Positions 14,188-22,474 of a stretch of 37,950 bases of DNA are shown in pieces. The translations under genes were made by a program, and so were the position numbers. The stretch's first letter is position 1; every line of letters starts with the position of its first letter. Where the stretch lies: NCBI GenBank assembly GCA_003137095.1, contig PLET01000106.1, positions 581 through 38,530 of the forward strand, written 5' to 3'. Source of the stretch: Gammaproteobacteria bacterium (GTDB lineage: Bacteria > Pseudomonadota > Gammaproteobacteria > Steroidobacterales > Steroidobacteraceae). Below the pieces are notes generated by a model. That model was not told the origin of the DNA, searched no databases, and saw nothing but the letters and a program-made list of their open reading frames with translations.

Positions 14188-14805
14188 GTGCTGGTCACCG
14201 GCATCAAGAGCAAGCCCGTGTATGCGCCGCTGCGCTACGATGCCGGCGGCCGCTACCACGTGATGCTCGGCCAGGAGGTGGGCGAGGCGCCGCTGCTGCG
14301 GGTGCTGGGCGACATGAGCGGCTCGCCCGAGGCGCTGGCCCGAACCCGCGTGCTGTATGTGCCGCTGCGCGCCGCGGCCGCGGGCGCCGCGCCGGCGGCG
14401 GCCTTCGGCGGCGCCGGCGTCGCCGACGTGCGGATCTTCGGGACCACCGCCGCCCTGCTCGAGGCGTTTCGCGACCTGCTCGGCCGGGCGTTGATGGGTA
14501 CGCGCCTGTATGTGGCCGGTCCCGAAAGCTTCATCGGTCTCGCGATGAAAATCGCCCTCGAATTCAATCTGAACAAGGACGAGATCCGCGCCGAGGAGTG
14601 CGGCACGCGGGCGCGGCGCGTGTATTGCATCCATTGCCGCACCACCACCGAGAACGTGCGCACGAACATCGTCACCTGCGGCGGCTGCACCCGCTCCTTG
14701 CTGGTGCGCGATCATTATTCGCGGCGGCTGGCGGCCTACATGGGCGTCATGGCCGACGCCGAGGTGCCGGGTGAACTGCCGCCGATCCGCGAGGTGTTCG
14801 CATGA
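14188..14805 (+). CDS. dmmA: Dimethylamine monooxygenase DmmA-like small subunit
   Basis: A 205-residue protein that I recognise as the DmmA family, the small partner of haem-dependent oxidative N-demethylases. Its C-terminal third has paired CxxC motifs (C147/C150 and C164/C167), probably a zinc ribbon, followed by the characteristic VRDHYSRRLAAYMG segment (173-186). The N-terminal half, interrupted by an Ala/Gly-rich linker (60-77), probably forms a separate domain, with LYVAGPESF (108-116) resembling an FNR-type nucleotide-binding CGP region. The GTG start lies 1 base after the permease stop, so expression is probably coupled; its stop overlaps the reductase ATG (ATGA). The gene letter follows database family naming as I recall it; published letters differ between organisms. 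Confidence 0.75.
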   Translation: MLVTGIKSKPVYAPLRYDAGGRYHVMLGQEVGEAPLLRVLGDMSGSPEALARTRVLYVPLRAAAAGAAPAAAFGGAGVADVRIFGTTAALLEAFRDLLGRALMGTRLYVAGPESFIGLAMKIALEFNLNKDEIRAEECGTRARRVYCIHCRTTTENVRTNIVTCGGCTRSLLVRDHYSRRLAAYMGVMADAEVPGELPPIREVFA

Positions 14806-15764
14806 CCGAGGCGGCCACCATCGAGGTCGAGGTCACCGCCATCGATCAGGTGACGCCGCTGATCAAGCACTTTCGCCTGGCACCGGTGGACGGCGGCACC
14901 CTGCCCGCCTTCTCCGGCGGCTCGCACATCATCGTGGTGATGCACGGCGCGGCGCGCGCGCATCGCAACCCCTATTCGGTGCTGAGTCCGCCGAACCGGC
15001 TCGACGCCTACGAGATCGGCGTGCGGCGCATGGAGGAATCGCGCGGCGGTTCGCACTTCATGCACGATTCGGTCAGGGTCGGCAGCCGCCTGCAGATCGC
15101 CCACCCGGTGAACCTGTTCGGCCTGGACAAGATCGCGCGCAAGCACGTGCTCATTGCGGGCGGCATCGGCATCACGCCCTTTCTCGCCATGCTCGAGGAT
15201 CTGTACGGCGGCCCGGTGCCCTACGAACTGCACTACTCGGTGCGCTCGCCCGAGCACGCGGCCTTTCTCGTGCGGCTGCGCCGGCGCGAGGGCGGGCGGG
15301 TGCATCTGTACTGCGACAGCGAGCAGCAGGCCATCGATTTCGAGGCGCTGCTCGGCAATCAGCCGCTCGGCACGCATGTATACGTGTGCGGCCCGGGCGG
15401 CATGATCAGCCGGGTGGCGGCCGTCGCCAAGGATTGCGGCTGGCCCGACAGCCACATCCACTGGGAACAATTCAGCGCACCCCCCGTGGGCGACGCTTTC
15501 GAGGTGTTCCTGGCGCGCTCCCGGATCAGCGTGCACGTGCCGCCGGACCAGAGCCTGCTCGAGAGCATCGAGGCCGCCGGGGTCGAGGTGCCGTATCTGT
15601 GCCGCGGCGGCGTGTGCGGCTTCTGCCAGACGCGCGTGCTCGAAGTCGACGGCGAACTGCTGCACAACGATCATTTCCTGTCGGAGGCCGAGCGCGCTTC
15701 GGGCAAGACCATCATGCCGTGCGTGTCGCGTGCCCGCTGCCGGAGCCTGCTGCTCGACCTGTAA
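14802..15764 (+). CDS. Ferredoxin reductase-type oxidoreductase (flavin, 2Fe-2S), reductase of the N-demethylase
   Basis: A 320-residue protein of the phthalate dioxygenase reductase/VanB type. An N-terminal flavin barrel has RNPYSV (55-60), then a nucleotide domain with GGIGITP (120-126) and CGPGG (196-200), then a C-terminal plant-type 2Fe-2S ferredoxin with C267, C272, C275 and C307. It should pass electrons from NAD(P)H through FMN and 2Fe-2S to the haem subunit encoded next, supporting O2-dependent demethylation of dimethylamine. It overlaps the DmmA-like gene by ATGA and ends 31 bases before the haem subunit gene. FMN rather than FAD is assumed from the family, as a dedicated adenine-binding stretch is not evident. 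Confidence 0.9.
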   Translation: MTEAATIEVEVTAIDQVTPLIKHFRLAPVDGGTLPAFSGGSHIIVVMHGAARAHRNPYSVLSPPNRLDAYEIGVRRMEESRGGSHFMHDSVRVGSRLQIAHPVNLFGLDKIARKHVLIAGGIGITPFLAMLEDLYGGPVPYELHYSVRSPEHAAFLVRLRRREGGRVHLYCDSEQQAIDFEALLGNQPLGTHVYVCGPGGMISRVAAVAKDCGWPDSHIHWEQFSAPPVGDAFEVFLARSRISVHVPPDQSLLESIEAAGVEVPYLCRGGVCGFCQTRVLEVDGELLHNDHFLSEAERASGKTIMPCVSRARCRSLLLDL

Positions 15765-15795
15765 CGCCGCAGCCCACCCACCACGGACACCCCGC

Positions 15796-16839
15796 ATGAG
15801 CACCGCATTCAAGCCCGACGAAACATTCCGCGACAGCTTCACCTTCCGCAACAGCGAGGCGGCCATCCGCCGTTTCCCGATGCCGTTTCCCGAAGACAAT
15901 TACATGTATTCCGTGAACATCGAGCCGCACACCGCGGGACCGCCGGGTTCGGTGACGGAGTTCCCCATCGACATCGATGAGCACTACGTGGCCGAATGCA
16001 AGGAGCGCGCCCTGGTGCTGGCGGCCGAGCCGCTGCGCTTTCAGGCGCTGCCGCACATGATGAGCGCGCAGTGGGATTGTCTGGAACTCATCATGGAATC
16101 CCTCGCCCGCGACTATCCGCAGCACTTCGCCCTCGCCAGGGCCGGCAATCGCTGGCATTGGATCAACCGGCCGCTCGGCATCAACCGGCACTTCACGTTC
16201 GGCGAGGCCTCGAGCCTGGACCGCCAGCCGCTCGACTTCATCACCCGTCAGGCGCAGGGCGACTGGGTGGTGATGGATCAGCGCGAGGGCGATCTGTGGA
16301 CCGAGGCCGGCATGGTGACCACGCAGGCCGACTGGTCGCTCGACTTCGATGTCGGCATGACCTTCAAGGAATGGCACGGACCCGTGCCCATCGCCCACGA
16401 GCTCGGCGTGTTCGACCGCGCGTTGAAATTCCTGCTGAATCTGCGCCTGGGCGCGCCCGTGCGGCGGCTCAACTGGACCATGACCGTGCATCCGCGCCTC
16501 GACACCTCGCCGGAGAATTATCCGTTCTGGGGACCGGACCGCGCCGCGGTCACCGCACTCAACGCCGGCGACCTGGTGAACCTGCGGGTCGAGCTGCAGG
16601 GCCTGTGGCGCCTGCCGCGCAGCAACGCCGTGGTGTTCAGCATCCGCTGCTATCTGATCAGCCTGCGCGAACTGGTCACCGTTGCGAAATGGGGGCGCCG
16701 CGTGCACCGCGTGCTCAAGAACCTGCACCCCGAGCTGGTCGATTACAAGGGCCTCGCGCGCTACCGCGATGCCGTGGTCGAGTGGCTGGCGCCCTACGAT
16801 GACGGCGTGCCCACCACGCCCGGTACCGCACCCGAATGA
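15796..16839 (+). CDS. Haem-dependent oxidative N-demethylase catalytic subunit (DUF3445 / dimethylamine monooxygenase)
   Basis: A 347-residue protein matching the DUF3445 family, whose characterised members carry haem b in a PAS-like fold and demethylate secondary amines such as dimethylamine with O2 and reducing equivalents. Recognisable segments include RFPMPFPEDNYMYSVNIEP near the start, the central HWINRPLGINRHF (about 115-130), LNWTMTVHPRLDTSPENYPFWGP (about 234-256) and a C-terminal SIRCYLISLRELV. ATG at 15796 is chosen because the family begins close to it; only a weak ACGGACA lies upstream. With the two preceding genes it makes a complete haem subunit, reductase and small-subunit set. 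The product is expected to be methylamine plus formaldehyde, the latter probably captured by the next gene's protein. Confidence 0.85.
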   Translation: MSTAFKPDETFRDSFTFRNSEAAIRRFPMPFPEDNYMYSVNIEPHTAGPPGSVTEFPIDIDEHYVAECKERALVLAAEPLRFQALPHMMSAQWDCLELIMESLARDYPQHFALARAGNRWHWINRPLGINRHFTFGEASSLDRQPLDFITRQAQGDWVVMDQREGDLWTEAGMVTTQADWSLDFDVGMTFKEWHGPVPIAHELGVFDRALKFLLNLRLGAPVRRLNWTMTVHPRLDTSPENYPFWGPDRAAVTALNAGDLVNLRVELQGLWRLPRSNAVVFSIRCYLISLRELVTVAKWGRRVHRVLKNLHPELVDYKGLARYRDAVVEWLAPYDDGVPTTPGTAPE

Positions 16840-16866
16840 CCTCAATCATGAAACGTGGAGAACAAC

Positions 16867-18000
16867 ATGGCACTTAGCTGGCGCACTTCCGCACTCGCCG
16901 ACCGGCATCGCGCGTTGGGATCGAAGCTCGAGGACTGGAACGGCATGGGCACGGCGTGGACCTACGCCAAGGACGTGAATCAGGACCACGTCGCCATCCG
17001 CACCAAGGCCGGACTCATGGACGTGTCGGGCCTGAAGAAGCTGTATATGGTCGGGCCGCACGCCTCGGCCATCCTCAATTACGCCACCACCCGCGACGTC
17101 ACCAAGATCTATCCCGGCAAGTCCGCGTATGCCTGCATGCTCAATGAATCCGGTCATTTCATCGAGGATTGCATTTTGTATCGCACCGGCCCGAACACCT
17201 GGATGGTGGTGCACGGCAGCGGCGCGGGGCACGAAACCCTCACCCGCTACGTCCTCGGCCGCAATGCCGCCATGATCGTCGATGACGATCTGCACGATCT
17301 GTCGCTGCAGGGTCCGGTGGCGGTGGATTTCCTCGCCAAGCACGTTCCCGTAATCCGCGACCTGAAGTATTTTCATCACATGCCGGCGACGCTGTTCGGC
17401 CGTCCCGTCACCATCTCGCGCACCGGCTACACCGGCGAGCGCGGCTACGAGCTGTTCTGCAAGGCCGAAGACGCCGGCCTGATCTGGGACACGATCCTCG
17501 CCGAAGGCACGCCCATGGGCATCATTCCCGTGTGCTTCACCACGCTCGACTGGCTGAGGGTGGAGAGCTCTCTGCTGTTCTATCCCTACGACATGTCGCA
17601 GATGTATCCCTTCGAGAAAGATCCGCCCGGCGACAGCCTGTGGGAGCTCGGCCTCGACTTCACCGTCAGCCCGGGCAAGAATGATTTCATGGGCGCCGAT
17701 GCGCACGCCCGTCTGAAGGGCAAGGAGCGGTTCAAGATTTTCGGCATCCTGGTCGACGGCCGGGTTGCCGCCGACATGGGCGACCCGGTATACGCCGCCG
17801 GCAAGCAGGTCGGCGTGGTCACCTGCGCCATGGTGTCCTCGCTGACGGGCAAGTCCATGGCCATCGCGCGCCTGCAGGTCCCGGTCGCCGTGCAAGGCAC
17901 AAAGCTCGAGATCCGCGGCAAGAACGTCAAGGGCGCGGCGATCGCCCACACCTTGCCGTTCGACGACGTCGAGAAGAAGAAGCGCACCGCGGTGGGCTGA
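16867..18000 (+). CDS. GcvT-like aminomethyltransferase family protein (folate-dependent one-carbon capture)
   Basis: A 377-residue member of the glycine-cleavage T-protein family. It has the N-terminal folate-binding domain (GLMDVSGLKKLYMVGPHASAIL at about 48-70, then YACMLNESGHFIEDCILYR) and the SRTGYTGERGYELF signature near 180-193; the C-terminal barrel follows. Genes of this family commonly accompany dimethylamine monooxygenases, where they are thought to combine released formaldehyde with tetrahydrofolate. That role fits here as the last gene of the operon. ATG at 16867 is preferred over the GTG 12 bases upstream because GTGGAG overlaps that GTG and sits at correct spacing for the ATG. 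It converges on the lipoprotein gene with 13 bases between stops. Confidence 0.88.
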   Translation: MALSWRTSALADRHRALGSKLEDWNGMGTAWTYAKDVNQDHVAIRTKAGLMDVSGLKKLYMVGPHASAILNYATTRDVTKIYPGKSAYACMLNESGHFIEDCILYRTGPNTWMVVHGSGAGHETLTRYVLGRNAAMIVDDDLHDLSLQGPVAVDFLAKHVPVIRDLKYFHHMPATLFGRPVTISRTGYTGERGYELFCKAEDAGLIWDTILAEGTPMGIIPVCFTTLDWLRVESSLLFYPYDMSQMYPFEKDPPGDSLWELGLDFTVSPGKNDFMGADAHARLKGKERFKIFGILVDGRVAADMGDPVYAAGKQVGVVTCAMVSSLTGKSMAIARLQVPVAVQGTKLEIRGKNVKGAAIAHTLPFDDVEKKKRTAVG

Positions 18001-18013
18001 GCGGCGCGCCGGC

Positions 18014-18685
18014 CTATCGCGGGATCTGATCCTGCGATTCGGGCTTGGTCGGCACGCCGGCCAGATGATCGGCGGTGAGCACGGCAAATCGGCGGTACAG
18101 GGCTCCCAGCGGGTTCGCATCGGGTTCGTCGGCGCGCGTCGACAGGCGCGAACTTGCCTGGATCCGAAAGTCTTGAAGCTCCGCGCCGTCGGCACCGCGC
18201 ACCGTCACGTCCGCGTCCAGCGTACCTGCCGACAGCTGGTAGCCGAACAGCACGGCATTGCTCGTCGGATGCGTGCCGAAATCAGCGATGGAGATTTGCA
18301 AGGTGCGATTCGCGCCGCCTTCATCGAGCAGCTGGCGCCGGCGAAGCTCGTCCTGCACTGCCGCCCGCAGGCCGGCCTGCTGAAATCTCGGATCGGCGCC
18401 GGTCTGCGCTTTGGCCTGCGGCGTGACCAAGAGTTGAATCGCGCTCACCCGGCCGCCGGGCGCATTCGTCGGGGCGGGCGCATTCGTCGCGGCGGGCGCA
18501 TTCGTCGCGGCAGGCGCACTCGCAGCCGGCGGCTGTGGTGCCGATTGCGCCGCCGGCGCCGCACGCTCGCCGACGACGTGGCCGAATATCACCGATCCGG
18601 CGCATCCCGAGAGCGCGATGACGGGCGCGAGCAGCCACGCCGCGCAGCCGGTCGTGGCGGATTCAGGGACCGGCTGCCTTGCCAT
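18014..18685 (-). CDS. Predicted outer-membrane lipoprotein, DUF4410-like (tentative)
   Basis: A 223-residue protein with a type II signal peptide: MARQ start, hydrophobic core AAWLLAPVIAL and lipobox LSGC with the lipidated cysteine at residue 28. A low-complexity linker with three copies of the hexapeptide A(A/P)TNAP follows, then a globular domain (residues about 95-220) with a DADVTVRGADGAEL strand-rich segment reminiscent of DUF4410. The family call is a resemblance only. Later in-frame ATG at 18685 was chosen over an upstream one because it places the signal at the N-terminus and AGGA lies 11 bases ahead. It overlaps the 3' end of yghU by 23 bases on the same strand, so the two are probably cotranscribed. 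Confidence 0.65.
   Translation of the reverse strand: MARQPVPESATTGCAAWLLAPVIALSGCAGSVIFGHVVGERAAPAAQSAPQPPAASAPAATNAPAATNAPAPTNAPGGRVSAIQLLVTPQAKAQTGADPRFQQAGLRAAVQDELRRRQLLDEGGANRTLQISIADFGTHPTSNAVLFGYQLSAGTLDADVTVRGADGAELQDFRIQASSRLSTRADEPDANPLGALYRRFAVLTADHLAGVPTKPESQDQIPR
18461..18514 (-). repeat. Three 18-bp tandem repeats coding a TNAP linker
   Basis: The unit CGCATTCGTCGSGGCRGG (plus strand) is present three times in direct succession with two variable positions. It encodes the AATNAP/APTNAP hexapeptide linker after the lipobox. Being a multiple of three, copy-number change would alter linker length without a frameshift. Confidence 0.9.
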
Positions 18686-19550
18686 CGCCGATCTTGTCCT
18701 GCGTCTTCGTGTCGAAATCGCCCGCGTCATGCCGTTCGTGCAATTGATCCGCGGGCTCGCCCCAGGCGCAGTTGACCTTGCGGCCGCGCCGTACGGCCGG
18801 CCGCGCGGCGATGGCGTCGGCCCAGCGGCGCACGTGCGTGTACTCCTGCACCTGCAAAAACTCGCCGGCGCCGTAGGTCAGGCCCTTCACCAGGGCCCCG
18901 TACCAGGGCCATACCGCGATGTCGGCGATGGTGTACTCGGAGCCCGTCAGGTATTCGCACTGCGCCAGGCGACGGTTCAGCACATCGAGCTGGCGCTTGA
19001 CCTCCATGGCATAGCGGTCGATCGCGTATTCGATCTTGATCGGCGCATAGGCGTAGAAGTGGCCGAACCCGCCGCCGAGGTAAGGTGCGCTGCCCATCTG
19101 CCAGAACAGCCATGACAGGCATTCGGCGCGGGTGGCCGCCGCGGCCGGCTGGAACGCGCGGAATTTCTCGGCAAGATGCAACAAGATCGAGCCCGACTCG
19201 AACACTCGGATCGGCACGGGGGCACTGCGGTCCATGAGCGCCGGTATTTTGGAGTTCGGGTTGACGGCGACGAAGCCGCTGCCGAATTGATCGCCTTGGT
19301 TGATGCGGATTATCCAGGCGTCGTATTCCGCGCCGGCATGGCCGAGCGCCAGCAGTTCCTCCAGCAGGATCGTGACCTTCACGCCGTTCGGCGTGGCGAG
19401 CGAATACAGCTGCAGCGGATGGCGCCCCACCGGCAGCTCCTTGTCATGCGTCGGCCCCGCGATCGGGCGGTTGATGTTGGCGAACTGGCCACCGTTGCCC
19501 GGGGTCCACGTCCAGACTTTCGGCGGTGTGTAAGCGGGGGAGTCGGTCAT
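18663..19550 (-). CDS. yghU: YghU-type glutathione S-transferase (glutathione disulfide-bond reductase)
   Basis: A 295-residue nu-class GST that matches Escherichia coli YghU along its whole length from memory: [15 protein letters not shown] start, [20 protein letters not shown] (about 23-42), the thioredoxin-fold segment [18 protein letters not shown] with TPNG near the active site, [23 protein letters not shown], and C-terminal [19 protein letters not shown] and [10 protein letters not shown]. The family binds two glutathiones and reduces small disulfides. The open frame extends far upstream, but homology begins at ATG 19550 and the extension is not conserved coding. No strong ribosome site precedes it. 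It reads away from csrA and overlaps the lipoprotein gene downstream. Confidence 0.93.
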   Translation of the reverse strand: MTDSPAYTPPKVWTWTPGNGGQFANINRPIAGPTHDKELPVGRHPLQLYSLATPNGVKVTILLEELLALGHAGAEYDAWIIRINQGDQFGSGFVAVNPNSKIPALMDRSAPVPIRVFESGSILLHLAEKFRAFQPAAAATRAECLSWLFWQMGSAPYLGGGFGHFYAYAPIKIEYAIDRYAMEVKRQLDVLNRRLAQCEYLTGSEYTIADIAVWPWYGALVKGLTYGAGEFLQVQEYTHVRRWADAIAARPAVRRGRKVNCAWGEPADQLHERHDAGDFDTKTQDKIGDGKAAGP

Positions 19551-19742
19551 ATGCTGCGCGATACTAGGGGAGTCCCGGGAATTTGTCATCCGCGTGGCGG
19601 CCGGGCGCATTTGACAATCTCTGAAAAAAAAGCATGCGGCTTGCCGGGCCAACCCTGCATTTTCGCCGGTCGATTGAATTCCGCCGCGGCTCTCTGCAGT
19701 ATCGATCTGAGAACCAAAAACGACATCGTAAGGAGGAATCCG

Positions 19743-19928
19743 GTGTTGATCCTGACCCGCCGCATCGGCGAAACCATTCGAATCGGTGACGACGTGGTCG
19801 TCACCGTCCTCGGCGTCAAAGGCAATCAGTGTCGGGTGGGCATCGCAGCGCCCGCCGATGTCGAAGTCCACCGCGAAGAGGTCTTCCAGCGCATCGCCCA
19901 GGAGCGCGCCGCCTCCTCCACGCCCTAG
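19743..19928 (+). CDS. csrA: CsrA-family carbon storage regulator (RNA-binding)
   Basis: A 61-residue CsrA/RsmA homologue that binds GGA motifs in mRNA leaders to control translation. It begins [17 protein letters not shown] and keeps the RNA-contacting residues L4, R6, R7 and the VHREEV segment with R44, so it should be functional. The GTG start at 19743 lies 6 bases after a full AAGGAGG (19730-19736), a textbook strong ribosome site that itself contains the GGA sequence CsrA binds, so autoregulation is possible. It stands alone between divergently read yghU and the downstream glycosidase gene, without the alaS or tRNA-Ser neighbours of the usual csrA, so it may be an additional copy. Confidence 0.93.
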   Translation: MLILTRRIGETIRIGDDVVVTVLGVKGNQCRVGIAAPADVEVHREEVFQRIAQERAASSTP

Positions 19929-20094
19929 GCATCGCCGGGGATCCCGATCGTACCCGCGGCGGTTACCACACCCTGCGAGGTCTAGCGACGCGCAGCGGTG
20001 AGCACGCGTCGTTTTCCCGCAGCACGAGTGGGCATTTGCGCTATCCTTATGTAAAGAGCGATTCCGCTGATGTATAGAGCCACGCGAGCACGGG

Positions 20095-21390
20095 ATGACG
20101 CAGCAGGCGATTTCGGGGAGGCTGAAGGCGGCGCTGCTGCGCGCGGCATGCGCCGCCCTGTTCGCTGCGCTGGCGGCCTGCGGCGGCAACGATTCCTCCA
20201 CAGCGGCCAGTGCCGTGGCCAGCGGCTGCGCCACCGGCAACGGCGGCGCCGGCGGCAGCCCGGGCGGTAGCTTCACCGGTTCCGTGCACCCCGTGCTGTC
20301 GATCAGCGTGAAGGGCAATTGTCTGATGGACGCCCTGGGCAACACGGTACAGCTGCGCGGCGTGAACGTCAGCGGGCTGGAGAGCGGCGTCATCCTGAGG
20401 GGCGGCACCGATTATTGGCAGTCCTCGAATCTCGGCGGCCGGCCGGACTTCAACCGCATCGCGTCCTGGAAGGCCAATGCCGTGCGCCTGCCGCTCAACG
20501 AGGATTCCTGGCTCGGACTCAAGGTCACCGGCATCCCGGGCAACGTCGTCTCGATCGACGGCACGGCCTACCAGGCGGAAGTGGCGGCGACGGTGGCGGC
20601 GGCGAATGCGGCCGGGCTGTACGTGATTCTCGACCTGCATTGGTCGGCACCCGCCCACTTCGCCGCGAACACGCAAAATCCCTTCATGGACGCGGACAAC
20701 TCGGTCACCTTTTGGATCTCGCTGGCCCAGGCCTTCAAGAACAACCCCGCCGTGATGTTCGAGCTGTTCAACGAGCCGTTCGTTTGTCCCGTGAGCAAGG
20801 GCGCACAATGCTCCGCGCCCGAAGGCACCGACACCGACAAGGCCATGGTGTACGGCGGCACCGAGAGTTACTACTGGGGCCTGAGCTCGGGAACCTACGG
20901 CGGCGAGCCGACGCGCGTGGCCTATGCCTATCACACGGCGGGTTTCCAGCAGGTGATCAACGCGATTCGCGGTACCGCAGCCACCAACGTCATCATCTGC
21001 GGCGGCAACAGCTTCGATGACGACCTGTCGTGGTGGAGCAAGTACCCCGTCACCGATCCTCTGAACCAATTGGCGGCCGCCCTGCATCAGTATCCGAACT
21101 CCTATCCGTACACCGTCACGTCCAAGCTCGAGGAGTTGAACGCGATTCTCAAGCCGATCGTGGCGAAACATCCGCTGATCCTCACCGAAATGGGCGACGA
21201 GGTGGGGATCGATCCGGCGCCCTTCGCCATTCAACTGCTGACGTGGGCCGATACCCAGGGCTATTCGGTCATGGCGTGGACCTGGAATCCGTGGGGCGGC
21301 ACCAACACCTTGATCCAAAACACCACGAACTACACCCCGACCATGGGTCTCGGCGAGACCTATTACAACTGGACCTACTACCACCAATAG
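20095..21390 (+). CDS. Glycoside hydrolase family 5-like secreted lipoprotein (endoglucanase-type)
   Basis: A 431-residue protein with a lipoprotein signal (LAAC, lipidated C29), a Ser/Ala/Gly-rich linker to about residue 60, then a (beta/alpha)8 glycosidase domain. The acid/base glutamate is E227 in FELFNEP, the nucleophile E365 in ILTEMGDE, and the start of the barrel shows LRGVNVSGLESG and NAVRLPLNEDSW as in GH5 cellulases and mannanases. It is presumably anchored to the outer membrane and acts on beta-glucan-like polysaccharides; the exact substrate is not deducible. ATG at 20095 gives a proper signal peptide although only weak ribosome-site similarity is upstream. Its stop is 10 bases from that of the convergent aldo/keto reductase gene. 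Confidence 0.88.
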   Translation: MTQQAISGRLKAALLRAACAALFAALAACGGNDSSTAASAVASGCATGNGGAGGSPGGSFTGSVHPVLSISVKGNCLMDALGNTVQLRGVNVSGLESGVILRGGTDYWQSSNLGGRPDFNRIASWKANAVRLPLNEDSWLGLKVTGIPGNVVSIDGTAYQAEVAATVAAANAAGLYVILDLHWSAPAHFAANTQNPFMDADNSVTFWISLAQAFKNNPAVMFELFNEPFVCPVSKGAQCSAPEGTDTDKAMVYGGTESYYWGLSSGTYGGEPTRVAYAYHTAGFQQVINAIRGTAATNVIICGGNSFDDDLSWWSKYPVTDPLNQLAAALHQYPNSYPYTVTSKLEELNAILKPIVAKHPLILTEMGDEVGIDPAPFAIQLLTWADTQGYSVMAWTWNPWGGTNTLIQNTTNYTPTMGLGETYYNWTYYHQ

Positions 21391-21400
21391 CGCGGCGCCG

Positions 21401-22474
21401 TCACCGGCCGCCGCGCAGGTCTTTCCACGGACCGCCGTCGGCGTAGCGCTCCGGATACAGGATCTTCGAGCGCGGATCCTCCGCGGTGTCCAATTGCAGC
21501 ACCATCCACTTCGGATACGGTATGCCCGGGTCCGACGCGGCGTCCAGGAGGCGCACGTCATCGTCCGAAAGCCGCAGATCCGCGGCGCCGATGTTCTGCT
21601 CGAGCTGCTCGACCTTGCGGGCCGCGATGATCACGCTGCTCACGGCCGGACGGCCGAGCACCCAGGCGAGCGCCACCGCGGCGGGGTTGGTGCCGTGGCG
21701 GGCCGCCACCTGCTTCAGCACCTCGACGACCCGGTAGCCCATCTCCCGGTCGAAGGGCACGAATGCGCCGGCCTCGCCGAAACGCGTGCCCGCGGGGCTC
21801 GGATTGGCGCGGCTGTACTTGCCCGTGAGGAACCCCCCGGCGAGCGGGCTCCAGACCAGGATCCCGAGGTGGTGGTAGGCGGCGAAGGACTGGAATTCGT
21901 ATTCGAGGCTGCGGCCGACGAGGCTGTAATACATCTGCGCCGTCACGTACTTCTCCAACCCCAGGCGCTCCTGCAGCATGAGCGCGGTCGCCGCCTGCCA
22001 GGACATGAGATTGGAGAGCCCGATGTAGCGGACCTTCCCCTGGCGCACCAGATCATCGAGGGTGCGCAGCGTCTCCTCGAGCGGCGTGTTGCTGTCCCAG
22101 CCGTGCACCTGATACAGATCGATGTAGTCGGTTTGCAGCCGTTTGAGGCTGTCCTCCACCTCGCGTAGGATGTTCACGCGGGTCGCGCCGCTGTGATTGA
22201 AGTTGCCGCTCATCGGCAGCCTGACCTTGGTGGCGAGCACGATTTCCTGCCGCAGGCCCTTGAGGGCGTTGCCCACCAGGGTCTCGCTCTCGCCGAGGCT
22301 GTACACGTCGGCGGTATCGATGAAATTGATCCCCCGATCCAGGGCCGCCTTCACCATGCGCGTAGTGTCCTGCTGGCCGAGATTGCCCATGTTCATCTTG
22401 CCGCCGAACTGCATCGTGCCTAGCGCCAGTTCGCTCACGATGAGCCCCGTGTTGCCGAGCTTGCGGTAATGCAT
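21401..22474 (-). CDS. Aldo/keto reductase
   Basis: A 357-residue NADPH-dependent oxidoreductase of the AKR superfamily. The catalytic tetrad is complete: D53 (NFIDTADVY), Y58, K83 (ATKVR) and H124 (YQVHGWD). The start MHYRKLGNTGLIVSELALGTM is typical of the YajO/Tas-like branch, and the C-terminal SSVIIAARKVEQLEQN segment matches its NADP-binding end. AAGGGGAA precedes the start at good spacing. Its ATG overlaps the stop of the RibD-like gene (TGATG), so the two form an operon and are probably translationally coupled. The substrate is unknown. Confidence 0.92.
   Translation of the reverse strand: MHYRKLGNTGLIVSELALGTMQFGGKMNMGNLGQQDTTRMVKAALDRGINFIDTADVYSLGESETLVGNALKGLRQEIVLATKVRLPMSGNFNHSGATRVNILREVEDSLKRLQTDYIDLYQVHGWDSNTPLEETLRTLDDLVRQGKVRYIGLSNLMSWQAATALMLQERLGLEKYVTAQMYYSLVGRSLEYEFQSFAAYHHLGILVWSPLAGGFLTGKYSRANPSPAGTRFGEAGAFVPFDREMGYRVVEVLKQVAARHGTNPAAVALAWVLGRPAVSSVIIAARKVEQLEQNIGAADLRLSDDDVRLLDAASDPGIPYPKWMVLQLDTAEDPRSKILYPERYADGGPWKDLRGGR

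Noticed and set aside
19611..19640. TTGACA box at 19611 as csrA promoter
   Set aside because: No acceptable -10 hexamer lies 16-18 bases downstream (ATGCGG), so it was not called.
19551..20408. Upstream extension of the yghU frame to about 581 codons, suggesting a fusion
   Set aside because: Homology to YghU begins exactly at ATG 19550; the extension overlaps csrA antisense and has no recognisable sequence.
21385..21415. GC-rich inverted repeat between the convergent glycosidase and aldo/keto reductase genes as a terminator
   Set aside because: The stem is imperfect, overlaps the end of a coding sequence and has no T-tract on either strand.
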